Assembly: GCF_036417845.1 (NCBI RefSeq)
Contig: NC_089978.1
Location: forward strand, 134,658,288-134,722,287
From: Apteryx mantelli
Taxonomy: Eukaryota > Chordata > Aves > Apterygiformes > Apterygidae
DNA length: 64,000 nucleotides
Direction of reading: 5' to 3'
Part shown: positions 25,870 to 38,114 of the stretch, piece by piece
Position numbering within the stretch: position 1 is the stretch's first letter
Layout of the letters: the number at the start of each line of letters is the position of its first letter
Notes under the pieces: generated by a model
Databases searched by the model: none
Told to the model about the DNA's origin: nothing
The model's input: only the letters and a program-made list of their open reading frames with translations
Translations under genes and position numbers: made by a program

Positions 25870-27490
25870 CAACCTTTAATGCTTTCTCCAGGGTTGCCCC
25901 GCTCAGCAATGCCATAATCTTCACTCCATTTCCCCGTAGCCCTGCATTAACCTCACCTGACTACCCCCTCAAGAGCAGCCCTTCCCCTCGCCCCTAACAA
26001 GCCCGCCTGCAGAAAGCCACCACCGGGCAGCAGCGGTTTCGTGGAGGCATCCAGCCTCTGAAACACCATGCTTGGGACTGGCTTTCTCCTCATTGTTCGC
26101 CATGTGGCCTCAGGTCTTATTTCCTACCCAATGTGTTAGCCTTCATTAGGTCTTTTTCTACAGCCTGCCCCCCCCCCCCAATTAATGCTACCAAAGTACT
26201 TGAATGGCATCTTATCCCCGTTGTTCACCTGGAGGGGACTGAGCACAAATTGATCAATAGATAAAGCACTCACCAATCTGAGGTTTCCAGCATGAGCACC
26301 TAGGAGCTGTGTTACCTTGCTCTTTGTATGTTCGTGGTCCAGTCCCACAGCACATCCATTTTGAAGCTGAGTGTGGCACTTGGGCAAAGCAGCCTCTAAG
26401 ATCTTGGCTAGGCAGTCGGGAACAGATGGGCATGCAAGAGGTTTGAATTAAAGGGCATGCCCAGTGTTGCGTTACATCGAACGCTGCGGCAGGAGGAGAG
26501 CAGACTCCAGTTTGATTGTGTGCGGCAGCCCTTCCCTTGGGATTTGGGGTATGGCCCCATCCACCCTTCCAGGAATTTCCGTGGCCTGCTGAGGCTGACC
26601 AACTTCCCAATTCTCGACTGGGGGGGGGGGGGTCTACCTATTGCGTTTTCCCTACTGCTTCTCCTCCAGGCCTAGAGGCCTCCTCAGTTACACTCTTGCC
26701 TTCCTGGCCTGTGAGGAGACCAAATCTGTCCAAGCCCTCAAAATTGTTCCTCTCTGCTGCCTTGCTGTGCAGCATCCCTGCAGCAGCCCATATTTCCATT
26801 TATGACACTGCCCTTTTCTGCTCCATCTGTGGTTTGGCTGCATCAGCCCTGACACACCCAGGATAGCTAGAAGTCATAACTGGATTTCAGTCCCTTCGAC
26901 AAACACTTAGGGTGGGAAATGTAGTGAGTTTTCCTTCTCCTTCTGTCACTTCTATTTTATTGTTTTCCCTCTTCTCAAATAGCCATTCCCTTGCGCTGCC
27001 TTTGAAAACAGACTCCTAATCATGCAAAACAGTGGTATGGTCAAGGGAGAGGACAGGAAGACTTTCCTCAAGGACACAAGAGATCCCTCTCATGGCTCCT
27101 TTCCCATCTCTCATTTGCATTCACAACATCTGTTAGTGTAACAGCAGGAGACCCGTGAGCCCACTAACACCACCACTGAATACACCCCATGCCCTGCCTG
27201 CGTATAGGTCTTCTGCCAGCTTTCTCCTTCTCTCAAATACTCCAAATTTTACTCCCCTTGGGTAAAACTACCTGTCAGCCCATATGCAGTTTGCTCCTTT
27301 CACACACCACCAAACTGTGCCAGGCAGGACGATCTGCTGCTACATGCAGCCAGCCAGTGAGTAAAGGCAAGAGTGGCAACACAAACTGTGGAGCAAGCAC
27401 TTTCATAAGCTCTGTCTGGCCTTCTTCTGCACTGCTGGGGAAATGTGTCAAGTGGAGCTGATTAATGAAATGCCAGCAGAGAAAGGCATT
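25870..27490. other. Intergenic DNA between IFFO1 promoter and CR1 fragment
   Basis: No gene seen. Contains short C and G homopolymers at about 26168-26180 and 26612-26622. Confidence 0.5.
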
Positions 27491-27497
27491 GCCACCT

Positions 27498-27703
27498 ATC
27501 AGGAAAAGCTTTTTCACCAAGAGGATGGTGAAGCACTGGAATGGGTGTCCAGGGAGGTGGCAGGATTTCCATCCCTGGAGACTCTCAGAGCTCAGCTAGA
27601 CATAGCCACAGTGATATGATCTAGTGCTGGAATAGTCCTACTTAGAGCAGGAAGCTGGACAAGAGACCTTCAAAGGCCTCTTCCCCTTAATACCCCTAAC
27701 ATC
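27498..27703 (+). mobile_element. LINE/CR1 fragment, 3' end
   Basis: Plus-strand text follows the well-known end of CR1 elements: AGGAAAAGCTTTTTCACCAA, then gaggatggtgaagcactgg, then the CATCCCTGGAGA and GCTAGACA blocks, and finally an equivalent of the gacctccaaggcc segment. It is moderately diverged and 5'-truncated, as most CR1 copies are. It supports a bird, crocodilian or turtle host. Confidence 0.85.
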
Positions 27704-27704
27704 T

Positions 27705-29800
27705 CCTGGAAAAGACAGGGGCAGTATGGAGCCTCCTTTTTTCTAGCTTTCTTTTCCTCAGTTGCTGGGATAAAGGATTCCTCCTTACACAGATGATGAC
27801 TGGGGCAATGGGACAACCTCTTCTAGTTAATCCGGAGGAAGCCAAGAGCCTAGAGATAACCCTGCTGCCCCAGGGGAAGGCAGTGCTCCTCCATGAGGCC
27901 CTGGCCTCAGCCTCACCCCAGCACAACAGCTCTTCCTCCTCACCTTCCCTTCATGATTCACCAAAACCTATGACACTGCTCCAGACCCTGCAATAGCTCC
28001 TGCCATGAGTTTATTAGGTTCAGCAATGGCACTGCTGGGCCCCACCTGGTTACATGCAGAGTTATTCAGTATGCCTCACTGCATCTCCACAGTGCTTCTT
28101 GTTCCCAAAGAGGTACAAGTCCAAACCCAGGCCAGCACTGCACAGGCAAAGGGATGTGTCTGACCCAGTAAGTCTGCCTACCCAATGTGGAACAGACATT
28201 ACTGTATATGACATCACGGGAATTAGTGATGGACCTAAACTACTGCTAGATTCTCTTCTGTTTCCATTATGTTTCCATTACTGCCTCTAGCCTCTTCCCC
28301 AGAAGTCTCCGGTTTCTTCTCTCTGTCAAGTCAAGGATGTGGTAATGCAGTGCGTTCTCTCTCCTTCCTAGATGCGAGCTGGCAGCATCCCAGCGTCTGG
28401 AAGGTAGGAGCTACCAACTAGCAATCTTAATTCTACCCTTATAAGGCTTCTCTGGTTGACTAATTCCCCTGCATTTAGAGGAAAGGGTTTGGAGAATCCC
28501 CATTTAATTTAATTTAGTGTTAATTTAGTTACAAAATGCATGATACATCAACTGTTTCTCCCACCATACTGGCAGTTATCAACACAGAAGCTCCTCTCTT
28601 CCATCTACCAAATTTGTTTCATGCCTTTCTGGTCTTGTTTAGTCTAAATAACTTGACAGCATGTGGCAATTTATTACAAAACTGCTTACCCCTTACATTT
28701 ATGCATATTGAATAGATATCATGACACATTACTTCTATTTCTCTCAACTAGCTTTTAATCTATGACAACAATTTTACTCCTCAACTCTGTTTTCAACTCT
28801 TGCTTTTGCAAGTCATGTGATCAGCAGCATTCAGATATTAAAGGAAGGTACTAAAAGATTATCTGGTAGTCATGCTTTCCAAAAATCTCAGCTTTCAATT
28901 AACAAAAGATTCCCAGTATAACAAGTCACCTACAAACACAAGTCTAGTGTGACCAGTTATGGCACTGCCTACAGACAGCCTCAAACCAGAATTCAAAGAC
29001 AAATGCACACCCTTCATGCCTAGTTGCTGAATCCAAAGTACTCCTCTGAAGTCCAATAACAGTATTTCAACACTGTGCTCAGCATTATCTATTTGAGCAG
29101 TGGTAACCGTAATGGCTGAAATAAAGATCAAAATGGGAATGGACCACCTGAGAAAGCTGAAAGTTTCCTGTCTTTCCCTACCTATAATGAAAGGCTTGAA
29201 AGCAAGGAAGGTAAGAGGAATGACGCCTGATAGGAGGGAGAAGTCTTAATTACATGGTAATGGTACATGGTCTAAGCAGCATTTGTTCCCACCTTTCAGA
29301 AGGGATTGACATAATTTGGAGACCCTCTAGAAGTCAAACTATTACATTGGGATCCTGACCAAGATCTTTCCATTCCTGTCATGGGGGTTATCAAGATAAA
29401 CCAGTTATCAAGCCAAGAGACTACTACTAGTGCAGGAACCTCAAAACACAGCAGCAGCAAAGTGTGACAGGATAGCATCACTCCTGAAAGGACAGAGGCA
29501 AACGTCCTTCTAGACACAAGTCACCCTGTAGCCTGAAGGTTGCAATGTAACTCTAACTTTGAGGTTTAAGCTAAAATCGTATAATTCACTACCTCTGGGG
29601 ACACCTGATACAACTGGAAAAGAAATGGCACTTGATGAGCGGAGGCAGGGCTTAGTCTACCTGGAACCTGTTGTTGCCACACACACACATACCACGTGCA
29701 GCTAGGACCCCGCTGGGGGAAATGAGATACTAAGTAGAGCTCAGGAATCACCTGCAAGTATTAAGAGGCAGACACTGCCGTAGGATCATCTCCTCAGGGA
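27705..29800. other. Intergenic DNA
   Basis: Nothing gene-like recognised; AT content rises rightwards. Confidence 0.45.
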
Positions 29801-29802
29801 CA

Positions 29803-30341
29803 CAAGAGCTGCTATACTGGGTCAGATCAAAAGTCTAGCTAAGTCCAATAATCTTTTTCCAATACAGGATGAGGAAATGAGGGGTATACAAACAGGGCAA
29901 GTGAGTAGCAATATCTCCTCAGAACACTCTTCCAATCTCTAGCAATTCATGGCTTATTTCCTGAGCCAACAGTGTTTACTAGTCCGACTCCTAGTTTTTG
30001 TATGAGACAACAATAAGCAATTGTTCCCAGTTCATCTTTTCCATGTCACTCAGAGTTTTACAGACCACTATATCACTTCTCCTTTCTCCATGGTCTCTTT
30101 TCCAAACTTAAAGAGGCTTAGACTCTTGTTCCTCTCACAGAAACCATTCCATAACTTAGGACATACCTGTCCTCCTCTGAATATTTTACAGTTTTACAGT
30201 CCTTTTTCAGATGAATGACACTACAACTGCAGTACCAAATATGTGCATGCACTATTATTTTATATAGGGATGTAATAATTCTCTCCATTTTTTGCTCAAT
30301 AATTCCCTTTCCTTGTAGTGCCTAGCATTTCTTCTTCTTTT
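29803..30341 (-). mobile_element. LINE/CR1-family fragment, antisense
   Basis: The plus strand reads as the reverse complement of a CR1-type 3' region common in reptile genomes. Examples are GAGCTGCTATACTGGGTCAG at the left, then TTTTACAGACCACTATATCA and CTCTTTTCCAAACTTAAAGA, and at the right an ACTGCAGTACCAAATATGTG and ATTTTATATAGGGATG block. Considerable divergence and internal gaps suggest an old insertion. A T-run (30341-30355) follows. Confidence 0.7.
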
Positions 30342-30499
30342 TTTTTTTTTTTTTAAAGACCCTGGAAAAACCTCTCTCAGGCCCTATATATGAGGCACTC
30401 CAGAGAAATTGCCACACAAGCCTGAAGTGAGACAGATTGATTCAAAGGGTCCTTCCTGTGCTAATTCTCTGTGAAGCATGAGGAAAAGTAATTTCTAAC

Positions 30500-31120
30500 T
30501 GTAAGGATATCTGGTTAACAGCTGTTCAACATAAAAAGACAAAGACGAGAAACAGAGAGGTAATAAGTTAAACATACAGACACACAAACCCTAACAAACA
30601 GAAGACAACAGAGAAAGTAACAGAGACCAGAACTCCTAAGACACTGATAGATGGGCCGCTACAGGAACCACTCAAGTGTAACCCTGAAGAGGGTCAACCA
30701 AAAACCTTGTAACTGATAAAGATTACCATGGGTCTTACAAGCTTCTTATGGGATGGCTGAGGTGAATTGTGGGACTGTGCAAAGCTTATTACGCAATGTT
30801 TTAAGAAGGATCATAGGAGCAAAACTTATTATGGGATGTTTAGGGGAAGGTTCAAAGGTGGGGAAAGGGAAGCATCAAGTTAGATAGGGAGGAATGAACA
30901 TGGGAAAACAAAGCAGGAAGAAATAAGGGCCCAACACCTTTAAGCTGGCTGCTGCTTAGTATGCCTGTCTGGCTGAGCCCTGCACCTGATCACCAGTCTG
31001 TCCCATCTTCTTATTAAACTCTATTTCTAACCATTTTCTCTGGATTTTTATGTGCATTTGTAATCTGCTGGCAGACTTCAAACTGGGCCACCAGTAAGTA
31101 GGACAAGAGGTTTGAGAGGC
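30500..31120 (+). mobile_element. Probable solo LTR of an endogenous retrovirus (fossil)
   Basis: A TG-starting block of about 0.6 kb with no coding capacity. It ends in a promoter- and polyadenylation-like module, with ATTAAA at 31013-31018 in a TTCTTATTAAACTCTATTTC context typical of retroviral R/U5 regions. The upstream part has three imperfect copies of a roughly 41-bp unit starting near 30742, 30785 and 30825, resembling U3 enhancer repeats. No internal gag, pol or env sequence flanks it. The boundaries and family (ERVL-like or other) are uncertain; it looks old. Confidence 0.5.
30742..30865 (+). repeat. Three-copy ~41-bp tandem repeat in the LTR U3 region
   Basis: Unit starts CTTNTTA..G..ATG recur at 30742, 30785 and 30825 (spacings 43 and 40). 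The third contains TATTATGGGATG at 30827-30838, the exact reverse complement of the CHD4-upstream 12-mer; the first contains TTATGGGATG at 30746-30755. Confidence 0.6.
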
Positions 31121-31129
31121 AGATACCAA

Positions 31130-32345
31130 ACAGACCACAGGTCTGATGACCAGCTACCAGAGAGATCTGTGAAAGTATATGTACACACATGTATGGGCTC
31201 ATACACAAGATCCACTAGTAATCTTTAAGTGCGATAAAAGAGTGAGTAGAACACAATTATGCCATTTTTGCCATTCATGTTTTGAGTGCTGTTTGTGTTT
31301 CCATGGGCCCCTATTGACACTTGTTTCTTGTTTGTTAGTTTGCCTGTGGCTGGCTGTGTATATACTATGTGCGTGCAGGTTTGTGTGTATCATTGAAATT
31401 CACTCAGTCTCACTCCTTGCTGAACTTGGTAACAGGGAAAAGCAGCAGCTTCACATCTAGCAGTGCAGGACAGGAAGAATCCCCTAGATCCTATATTCCA
31501 CTGCATTCAGTTACCCTTTATACCAATCACAGAAGATTGTTCTAGCACATAAAGTTTTCCCATGAACCCAAAGCTTGGCAAGGGGAGGGCGGGCAGGGGG
31601 GTGGGGGAAATCAAGGCACTACATCACATGAAGTGAGATAGCAAGACAATTACAAGAAACAAGAATTAGGCCTCAGGTCTGTTACACATCTAACTCCACG
31701 CATACTGTGGTAGAATGGAGGCTGGAGAGCATTCGTGGTAGAAAGTTTATTAGTAAAGTGTCTCTCAGAAAAGAGTTATTCATTGCACAGACAACAGAAC
31801 TCCCCCCCCCCAAAAAACACCACCAACTTACACTGACAAGGGAAAGGGACCTGGGCTGACGTTTAAATAGCAACAAGCCATGCCACTGCTTGTTATGTCT
31901 CAAGGAGAAGCAACCACATCTAGAAGGTGGACAAAAAGGCAAAGACACAGAACCTGACTGTGTAGCACCAGGACCAGCATCGATCCCTACTGCAGTCCAG
32001 AAGGCCAAGAACCAAGAGACTGCTAGAGATAAGCACAAGGATGAACTGGAACAGGACACAGTGATGACAGAATTAGGGATGACCACAGGAGCACTGGCCT
32101 AGGAGTAGGAGCTCCAGTCCTGCCTGAAGCCCTCTGCTGACACAGGCACCACGTGCCACCACCATCTTCCAAGCAGCTAGGATTTCAGCTCCCACTGCTT
32201 CCTCACACACCTCCATGTTGCAGAACAACAGCAGTGAGAACAGACGCTGAAAATGCGAGAACATTAGAGGAGAGTGGAAGGGATTTCTGTGGCACAGAAG
32301 TTAAGTGGACATGGCAGAATCCTGTCTTCAACACTCAAAGGAAAA
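31130..32345. other. Intergenic DNA just beyond the NOP2 3' end
   Basis: No gene assigned. A 134-residue minus-strand open frame at 31682-32086 has no recognisable domain. It could be chance or part of a longer alternative NOP2 3'UTR, since a minus-strand AATAAA-type hexamer also lies near 31745. Confidence 0.4.
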
Positions 32346-32349
32346 GGAC

Positions 32350-32557
32350 AAGATTTGAGTAAGACTTTTAATAGGTCAGTGCCAGTCCTTGTTGCAGAGG
32401 AAGGAAAGGAGTACACTGAGCAGTAGCTGTCCTATGCGCTCACTACTGCGGTGATTATCTGCACAGAGCAGGAAAGACAAGATGGTATGCGCATAGCAGG
32501 GCAGCTCCCCACCTTTACGCTCCAAGGAGGGGACCACACCTGGAAAAGCATTTCCTC
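32350..32557 (-). other. NOP2: NOP2 3' untranslated region
   Basis: About 0.2 kb from the TGA (32560-32558) to just past a minus-strand ATTAAA at 32372-32367. Confidence 0.65.
32367..32372 (-). terminator. NOP2: Candidate NOP2 polyadenylation signal ATTAAA
   Basis: Plus strand TTTAAT, in correct orientation 186 bases below the stop codon; second most common signal variant. Confidence 0.65.
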
Positions 32558-35500
32558 TCACTGTTCATTCTGGTTCACTCTACGCTTCTTCCTGGTAGGG
32601 ACTCGAGCACGCAACACCTGGGGAGAAGGCTGGCCAGCCTTCACAGGTCTGCGCTGTGCCTGCAAAGAATGTCTCTTTTTCAAAGCAGACTGTGGCTTCT
32701 TCTGCCCTTTGGCAACTTTTGATCCCTCAAGTTTCTTCTTTTTTGACTGAAGCTCCATGATGGTATCAGGGACAGGCAATGGACTTGCTGCTTCCACAGC
32801 AGGTTCTTCACCTGAAAGAAGAGAGAAAGGTGCCATAGGAGGAACCGATATGGCTTCCGCAGGGGAAGCAGCCTGTGACAGCAGGCCCAGGCAGCTCAGC
32901 AACGCTAGTATTATGTCACCTTTTTGTGCCTTGGGAATGGCATTGGAGAATTTCTTGAACTTGGCAATGAAGAACCCATCCATATTGTGAGTGTGGGGAT
33001 AGAAACGCCGTGTAGACTTGAGAGAGGGGTGGAAGTGACATTCCTTGAATCTGGAGGAAGAAATGGGGTGAGAAATACTATAATACCTCTGCTGAAACCT
33101 GGCCACCAAGGAATAGAGTTGCCCATGCAGCTTGTGGCCTGGCACACACCTGGTGAAACCTTCCTTGCCAAAGTCCAGGCCTGTGGCCACCAAACGAACA
33201 TTGCGTTTCTTCAGGGCATAATCCACAACCCACTCATTCTCCTCCACCTGCCAGAGATTAAGCATTAGGATCCAAGGCTTGCTGGTACCCTGAGCAGGAG
33301 ATGTTCATAGCAGAGCGTGGAGGGGACTTACTGTGATGGAGCAAGTACAGTAGACGATGTAGCCCCCTGTCTCTGAGGCAGCGTTGACTGAATCAATAGC
33401 ACTGAGAATCAGCTCCTTCTGCAGGTGAGCACAGCGCAGGATATCTTTCTCATCCTGAAACAAACAGAGAGGTTAAGATGACAGAGGCACAAGGAAGCAC
33501 CCCAGGCTTCGTACCCTATAGCGGATGAAGGGATGACAAGAGAGCAAGTACATACGATACAACATCAAGATTTCGGGGTCTTCTGCAGAACTAACCCCAG
33601 AAAAGCAAGCTCCAGTGCAACACACAAAATAAAGAGTTGGAAAATCAGTTTTGCCATTACAGAAAGTCTCTCAAGAGTGAAACTGCCCAGAAAATCTTTC
33701 CTCTCATGAACCACATATGAGGCCTCATCTTATGTCCCCATACTCACTCACCTTATTGGTTTTGACAGCAGGATCTTTGGAAATAACACCTGTTCCACTA
33801 CAAGGAGCATCAAGCAAGACACGGTCAAACCCTCCCAGCACCTGCAGGCAAACACACATTGGAGTTATGTTCACGGGTAGGAACTGAGACCAAGACTGAG
33901 ACTAGAAGTGGAACCAGAAGACGGGGAAGGCAAGAAAGATCTCTCACTCCCCTCTCCACACCAAACAACAAGCACACTCCCTTACAACTTGGCTCACCAT
34001 CCTGTGACAAATGACTTCATGGAACACAACTTTACTACAGGTACAGCACAGCTCTAGGTAAGCATAGTAAGACCACCCCAGAGCAGGGAGGAACTTACCT
34101 TAGGGAACTGGCGTCCGTCGCAGTTACTCACTACAGCATTGGTGACTCCCAGCCGATGCAAGTTCCCCACCACGCTACGTAACCGCTCAGCACTGCTGTC
34201 ATTAGCCAAGATCATACCTGTGTTCTTCATAAGCTGAGCTGCCAAAGGGCCAAATACATCAGCAAGGGGCTGAAAACCTCCTGCACTTTTGTCCATAGGG
34301 ACTGTGATGCCCCTCCTTTCCCTGAATTCAGTCCCATTCTGTTCCCCTCTTCTAGAGGGACCAGTGGAAATGCATCACTTTGCAGAGCATCCCTCCCAAG
34401 TCACCCCACAAAGGCTCCAGTGATGTACCTATGTAGCTGGTCTTGCCTCCTGGGGCACAGCACATATCCAGGATGCATTCATTCTCCTGTGGAGCCAGAG
34501 CCATGACAGGGAGAAGACTGGAAGCTCCTTGCAGCATGTAGTGGCCAGCCAGATACTCAGGGGTCGCACCTGGGCAGGGAAGGCAGAACAAAAGAAGACG
34601 ACATGTGAAAGAATGGGAGTTGAGCGAGGGTCAGCTCAGCCCTGTGACAAAAAGGGTGATCTCACCAATAGGTACAGAGGAGTCATAAATAACAAGTCCG
34701 GTTTTTGACCACTTCCCCAAGGGGTCAAGATTCACACCACGGTTAATTAAAGCCTGTAAGACAAAGAGAAGAGACTAAGGCCTCCGAGACACCCTGCATG
34801 ACAAGCAGGGCAGGAGACAGCCAGGAGTTTCTGCTCACCTGTGCCAGATCCCGTCGCCGTGTCTTGAGTGTGTTGGTGCGAATGGTCACAGGGCGGGGAA
34901 CCTCATTGGCTTCCAGAAAGTTTATCAGCTGCAGGAAGGAAGGACCAGAGAACCTGAGGTAAAAATGAAGTTCTGGGGAGGCAGCCAAATTCTCACCAGT
35001 CAGCAAAGATATGGGTTGAGCAGGATCCTACCTCAGGGAGTGGGAAGACATCCATGAGCTTCTTCAGCAAGAAGTCACTGTAGGAATAGTAGGCAGCCAT
35101 GTCCCGGCGCAGTAATGCAAGGTACTCCTGTCGTGTGCGTCCTTCCTCCCGCTTCACCCCAAAATCCTGCAGCACCTCCATGTTGCCCTTGATGCGCTGG
35201 TGAATGATGTGCAGGTCAGGTGGCTCAGCAGGTAGAAGGACCGTTAAGGAATTGTGAACAACCAAGCAATTCACACGCAAGCTCTTCACAAGCACAGCCA
35301 GTCATGCAAGAGTCCTGAATCACCACATACAGCAGCTGCACAAGAAAGGCCTTGTTGGAGTATGCACATCTACTAGCCTTTGCTCTACGCTTTCACTGGT
35401 GCTGGGCAGAAGGGGGATTCAAAGGATGGCAACCAGACAAGGAAGTTCACAAATCATGGAAAATAACCAAACTCAATTCTTTCAAACACCTCAGTCTAGA

Positions 35501-37816
35501 AAAGCAGAAAAAGGGGGGGAAGAAGAGACATGAAAAAAGCCTTTCAATACTGAAAACTTTACTTGTAACAGAAAAAAGACTAAAAGTTCTCTAAAGGCAA
35601 CTAGTGAGAGTAAAGAAGACAGATAAGAAGCAATTAGATTAGGGGAGGGGAGAGAGAGATGAAAAATCACTAAAGCCCAAGAACAAGCACTCCGGATGCT
35701 GGTATTGCTGTGGTCAGAGGCTCCAAGAATGCATTAGACAAACACATAACAGGGAATAACAGGTTCCCTGACTGTGCTGTACAGAAGCACAGAACCACAG
35801 AACTACCACTATCTGTTAGGGCAATTCAACTAAAAACAGCTTGTAAGGCACAAATATTGCTAAACAACGTTCATAATAAAGTGCAAATGAAGCTCTATAG
35901 TCTTACTCAAGCTCTGTAGTGCCATAGCCACAATAGCTTATAGATACCACAGATGAAAAGGATATTCTCCCTCTCAATCTGTTCATCAGTTGGCAATTTG
36001 AATTGCTCATCTACATCCATGTTGAGCTGCAGATCTGCTCCCTCTTCTTCCTTCTGCCCCTTTTTCTGCCTGCTTGCCTCTTCTGCCACCTCTTCCTCTT
36101 CACTGTCGTCTTCACTAAAGCCTCCCCTAGGTGTAAAGAAAAAGACAGCTTTTTACACAAGAGCAGGATTCTCAGATACTTCTTCTATCATCCAAGAAAT
36201 GGTAGTTATGAATGAACACCCAGGCTCCTTGCTTCAACCAGGAAAGACGCTGCTGACCCGTGATGTTCTCAAATCCTCACCTGTCAGATTTCTGCTTCAG
36301 GGCAGCTTTTTCAATGGGCAGCAACTAAACAGAGAGACAGAAGATTAATGAAACAGTATCAACGGGTGCCCCCTTAATCCCTGCCATCTCTGTGAAATAT
36401 ACCTGCTCTGTTTAAAAAGGACAACAGATGAAGGCATTAAGTGTTCTGCTGGGACTAGTTGCTAAACTTGAAGTTGTTCTTGTAAAGGGAAGAATGATAA
36501 AGCTCTTCTCCACCTCCCCATCCAGCCTTCCAGCAAGGTTACCCTTTCCCCACCAAGCCTGCTGAGTCCTTACAGCCAGCAAAGTCAATTTTTTTCCTGC
36601 AAAATCAAGGGCAAAAAGCTCCTACCTCTTCTTCGTCAGAGGATGAGGCACCATAATCATCGACCATCTCCTCGCTGCTCCCATCTTCCTCCTCCTCCTC
36701 CATCTCCCAGATGCCCTCTTCCTCCTCACCATCGCTGGACAACTCCACATTGTTGTCTTCAGACTGGATTTTCTTAGCTTTGGCTGGAGTCAGCCATTTT
36801 GAATTACCATCACTGAAGCCAGACTGACAATGAGGAGGTTGTGCTACTACCTTTTTGGGTAGTATCTCCTTCGATGGGGATACCTGCTTTTTAACTGCAG
36901 GCAAAACAAGTGGTTAAGTTAAGCATTATTCTCTACAACGGCTGTTCTGTTTTTTGACTTGTTATGCAAAACGGACTCTTCCACCCTAGCCCCAAACTGC
37001 TTGTCTAAGAGCAGGGATTGCTCTCCACATCGGTTTTCTCAAGCAAAAATAAAGATGTATTCTTCCCTCTCCCCCAACCAAACTTGAAAAAGATCTGACT
37101 AGAACTACCGAAGAAAGACACAGCTACTAAATCCTTACAGCACCTGCCCCAACATGCGGCAGCACCCTTATTTCTCAGATCTGTGTTTATCCCTTCTTCC
37201 CACCGCGAGGGCTTACTCAGATACACGTGATTTAATGCAGCATGGTTAAAAGCCTCAGCATCCCAACGCGCTTACAGTAACCTCGATGCGAGCAGAATAA
37301 AAGGCAGAGAGAGACCAACACATGGAAAAGGGAGGCTTTTTAATGATTTACCCTTTACTACAAGCTCTCCCCGCTATCTCGGGCAGCAGGCAGCGGAAGT
37401 CAGGAAAAAGATCCGCTTGAAGCAACGAAGCGCGGCCCGGCCCCGCACTCACCTCCGGGCTGCCGCCCCCCGCGCGGTTCCTCGCCCGCCGCCCGCCGCC
37501 TCTTCGCAGACCTGCAGTGGGAGGGGAAGAGGCGGTCAGCGGTGCCCGCCCGGCTGGCCCCGCGCCCCCCGCCGCCACTCTCACCTCCTGCGCGCGTGGC
37601 TGGACAGCTTCCTCTGGCCGGGGTCCGCCTCTGCAGGAGGGAAAGACGCAATCAGGCCGGCGGCCCCGGGACGGCGCTGCCCGGGCGCCGCAGGGCCGGG
37701 CCGGGCTCACCTGGCGGCAGGAAGCGAGCCAGCTCCACCTCGGCCCCGCGCTGCTTGCGGGCCTTGCGCCCGGGGCCGCGCTTCTCCTTCCGCGCAGGGT
37801 CCAGCTTCCGCCCCAT
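32558..37816 (-). CDS. NOP2: 28S rRNA (cytosine-C5)-methyltransferase NOP2 (p120/NSUN1), complete
   Basis: Nucleolar SAM-dependent RNA m5C methyltransferase needed for large-subunit ribosome assembly. Coding exons: 37816-37711, 37630-37585, 37511-37453, 36894-36626, 36324-36281, 36126-35966, 35231-35032, 34928-34839, 34753-34666, 34569-34429, 34238-34099, 33841-33752, 33454-33332, 33247-33150, 33050-32920, 32811-32558; 2040 nt, 679 aa. N-terminus [20 protein letters not shown] is basic and nucleolar in type, then an acidic stretch (exon 4). The fold runs from about residue 230: SAM motif [11 protein letters not shown] near 389-399, motif IV APCSGTG with Cys462 (product release), motif VI YCTCSIT with nucleophile Cys516, and [18 protein letters not shown]. 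The C-terminal tail is short and basic, and lacks the long repeated tail of the human protein. Exons 6 and 7 are joined by a minor-class AT-AC intron. Confidence 0.97.
35232..35965 (-). other. NOP2: Minor-class (U12-type) AT-AC intron of NOP2
   Basis: No GT donor keeps the frame here, but the minus strand reads GAGA then ATATCCTTTT, the exact U12 AT-AC donor consensus. The other end has TTCCTTAAC (35251-35243), a perfect U12 branch site, with its branch A about 12 bases before a terminal AC (35233-35232). Splicing at these sites gives an ACT codon and the protein IEREN-free junction [17 protein letters not shown], aligning with the human protein. Human P120 (NOP2) intron F is a classic AT-AC intron, so this is the conserved counterpart. 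Confidence 0.95.
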
Positions 37817-38110
37817 GACGGCGCGGGCGGCGCAGCCGGCTCCGCACTCCCCTGCCGCCGCAGCACGTGCGGCCCTGCCCCCACCCGGCCCCGGCCGCGC
37901 ACGCGCCGAGCCGCCGCTCCGCCCTCCCACTGGGCGGGCTACCCACCCACCAGCTGGCCACCGCTTCCACTGCTCGCCGAGTGGCTGAGCGCCGGCCGCG
38001 CCTGTGACGGCGGCGCACCTGGCCCCGCCCCCTCGTCGCGGGGCCTGGGCTCGGCGGGGCCTGGCAGCTCCCTGCGGGCACCCACGGCCGGAGGGAGGCG
38101 AGGGGGGGGT
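37380..38110. promoter_or_regulatory. NOP2: CpG island over the NOP2 promoter
   Basis: CpG-dense block covering the first three small coding exons and about 300 bases upstream. Bounds by eye. Confidence 0.85.
37864..37869. promoter_or_regulatory. NOP2: E-box CACGTG upstream of NOP2
   Basis: Palindromic CACGTG 48 bases before the NOP2 start codon, in the expected core-promoter zone. This is the preferred MYC/MAX and USF site, and ribosome-biogenesis genes including NOP2 are commonly MYC targets. Occupancy is inferred. Confidence 0.55.
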
Positions 38111-38114
38111 GCTA

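Noticed and set aside
31682-32086. 134-residue minus-strand open frame between IFFO1 and NOP2
   Set aside because: No domain, no splice context, skewed composition; more likely chance or alternative 3'UTR.
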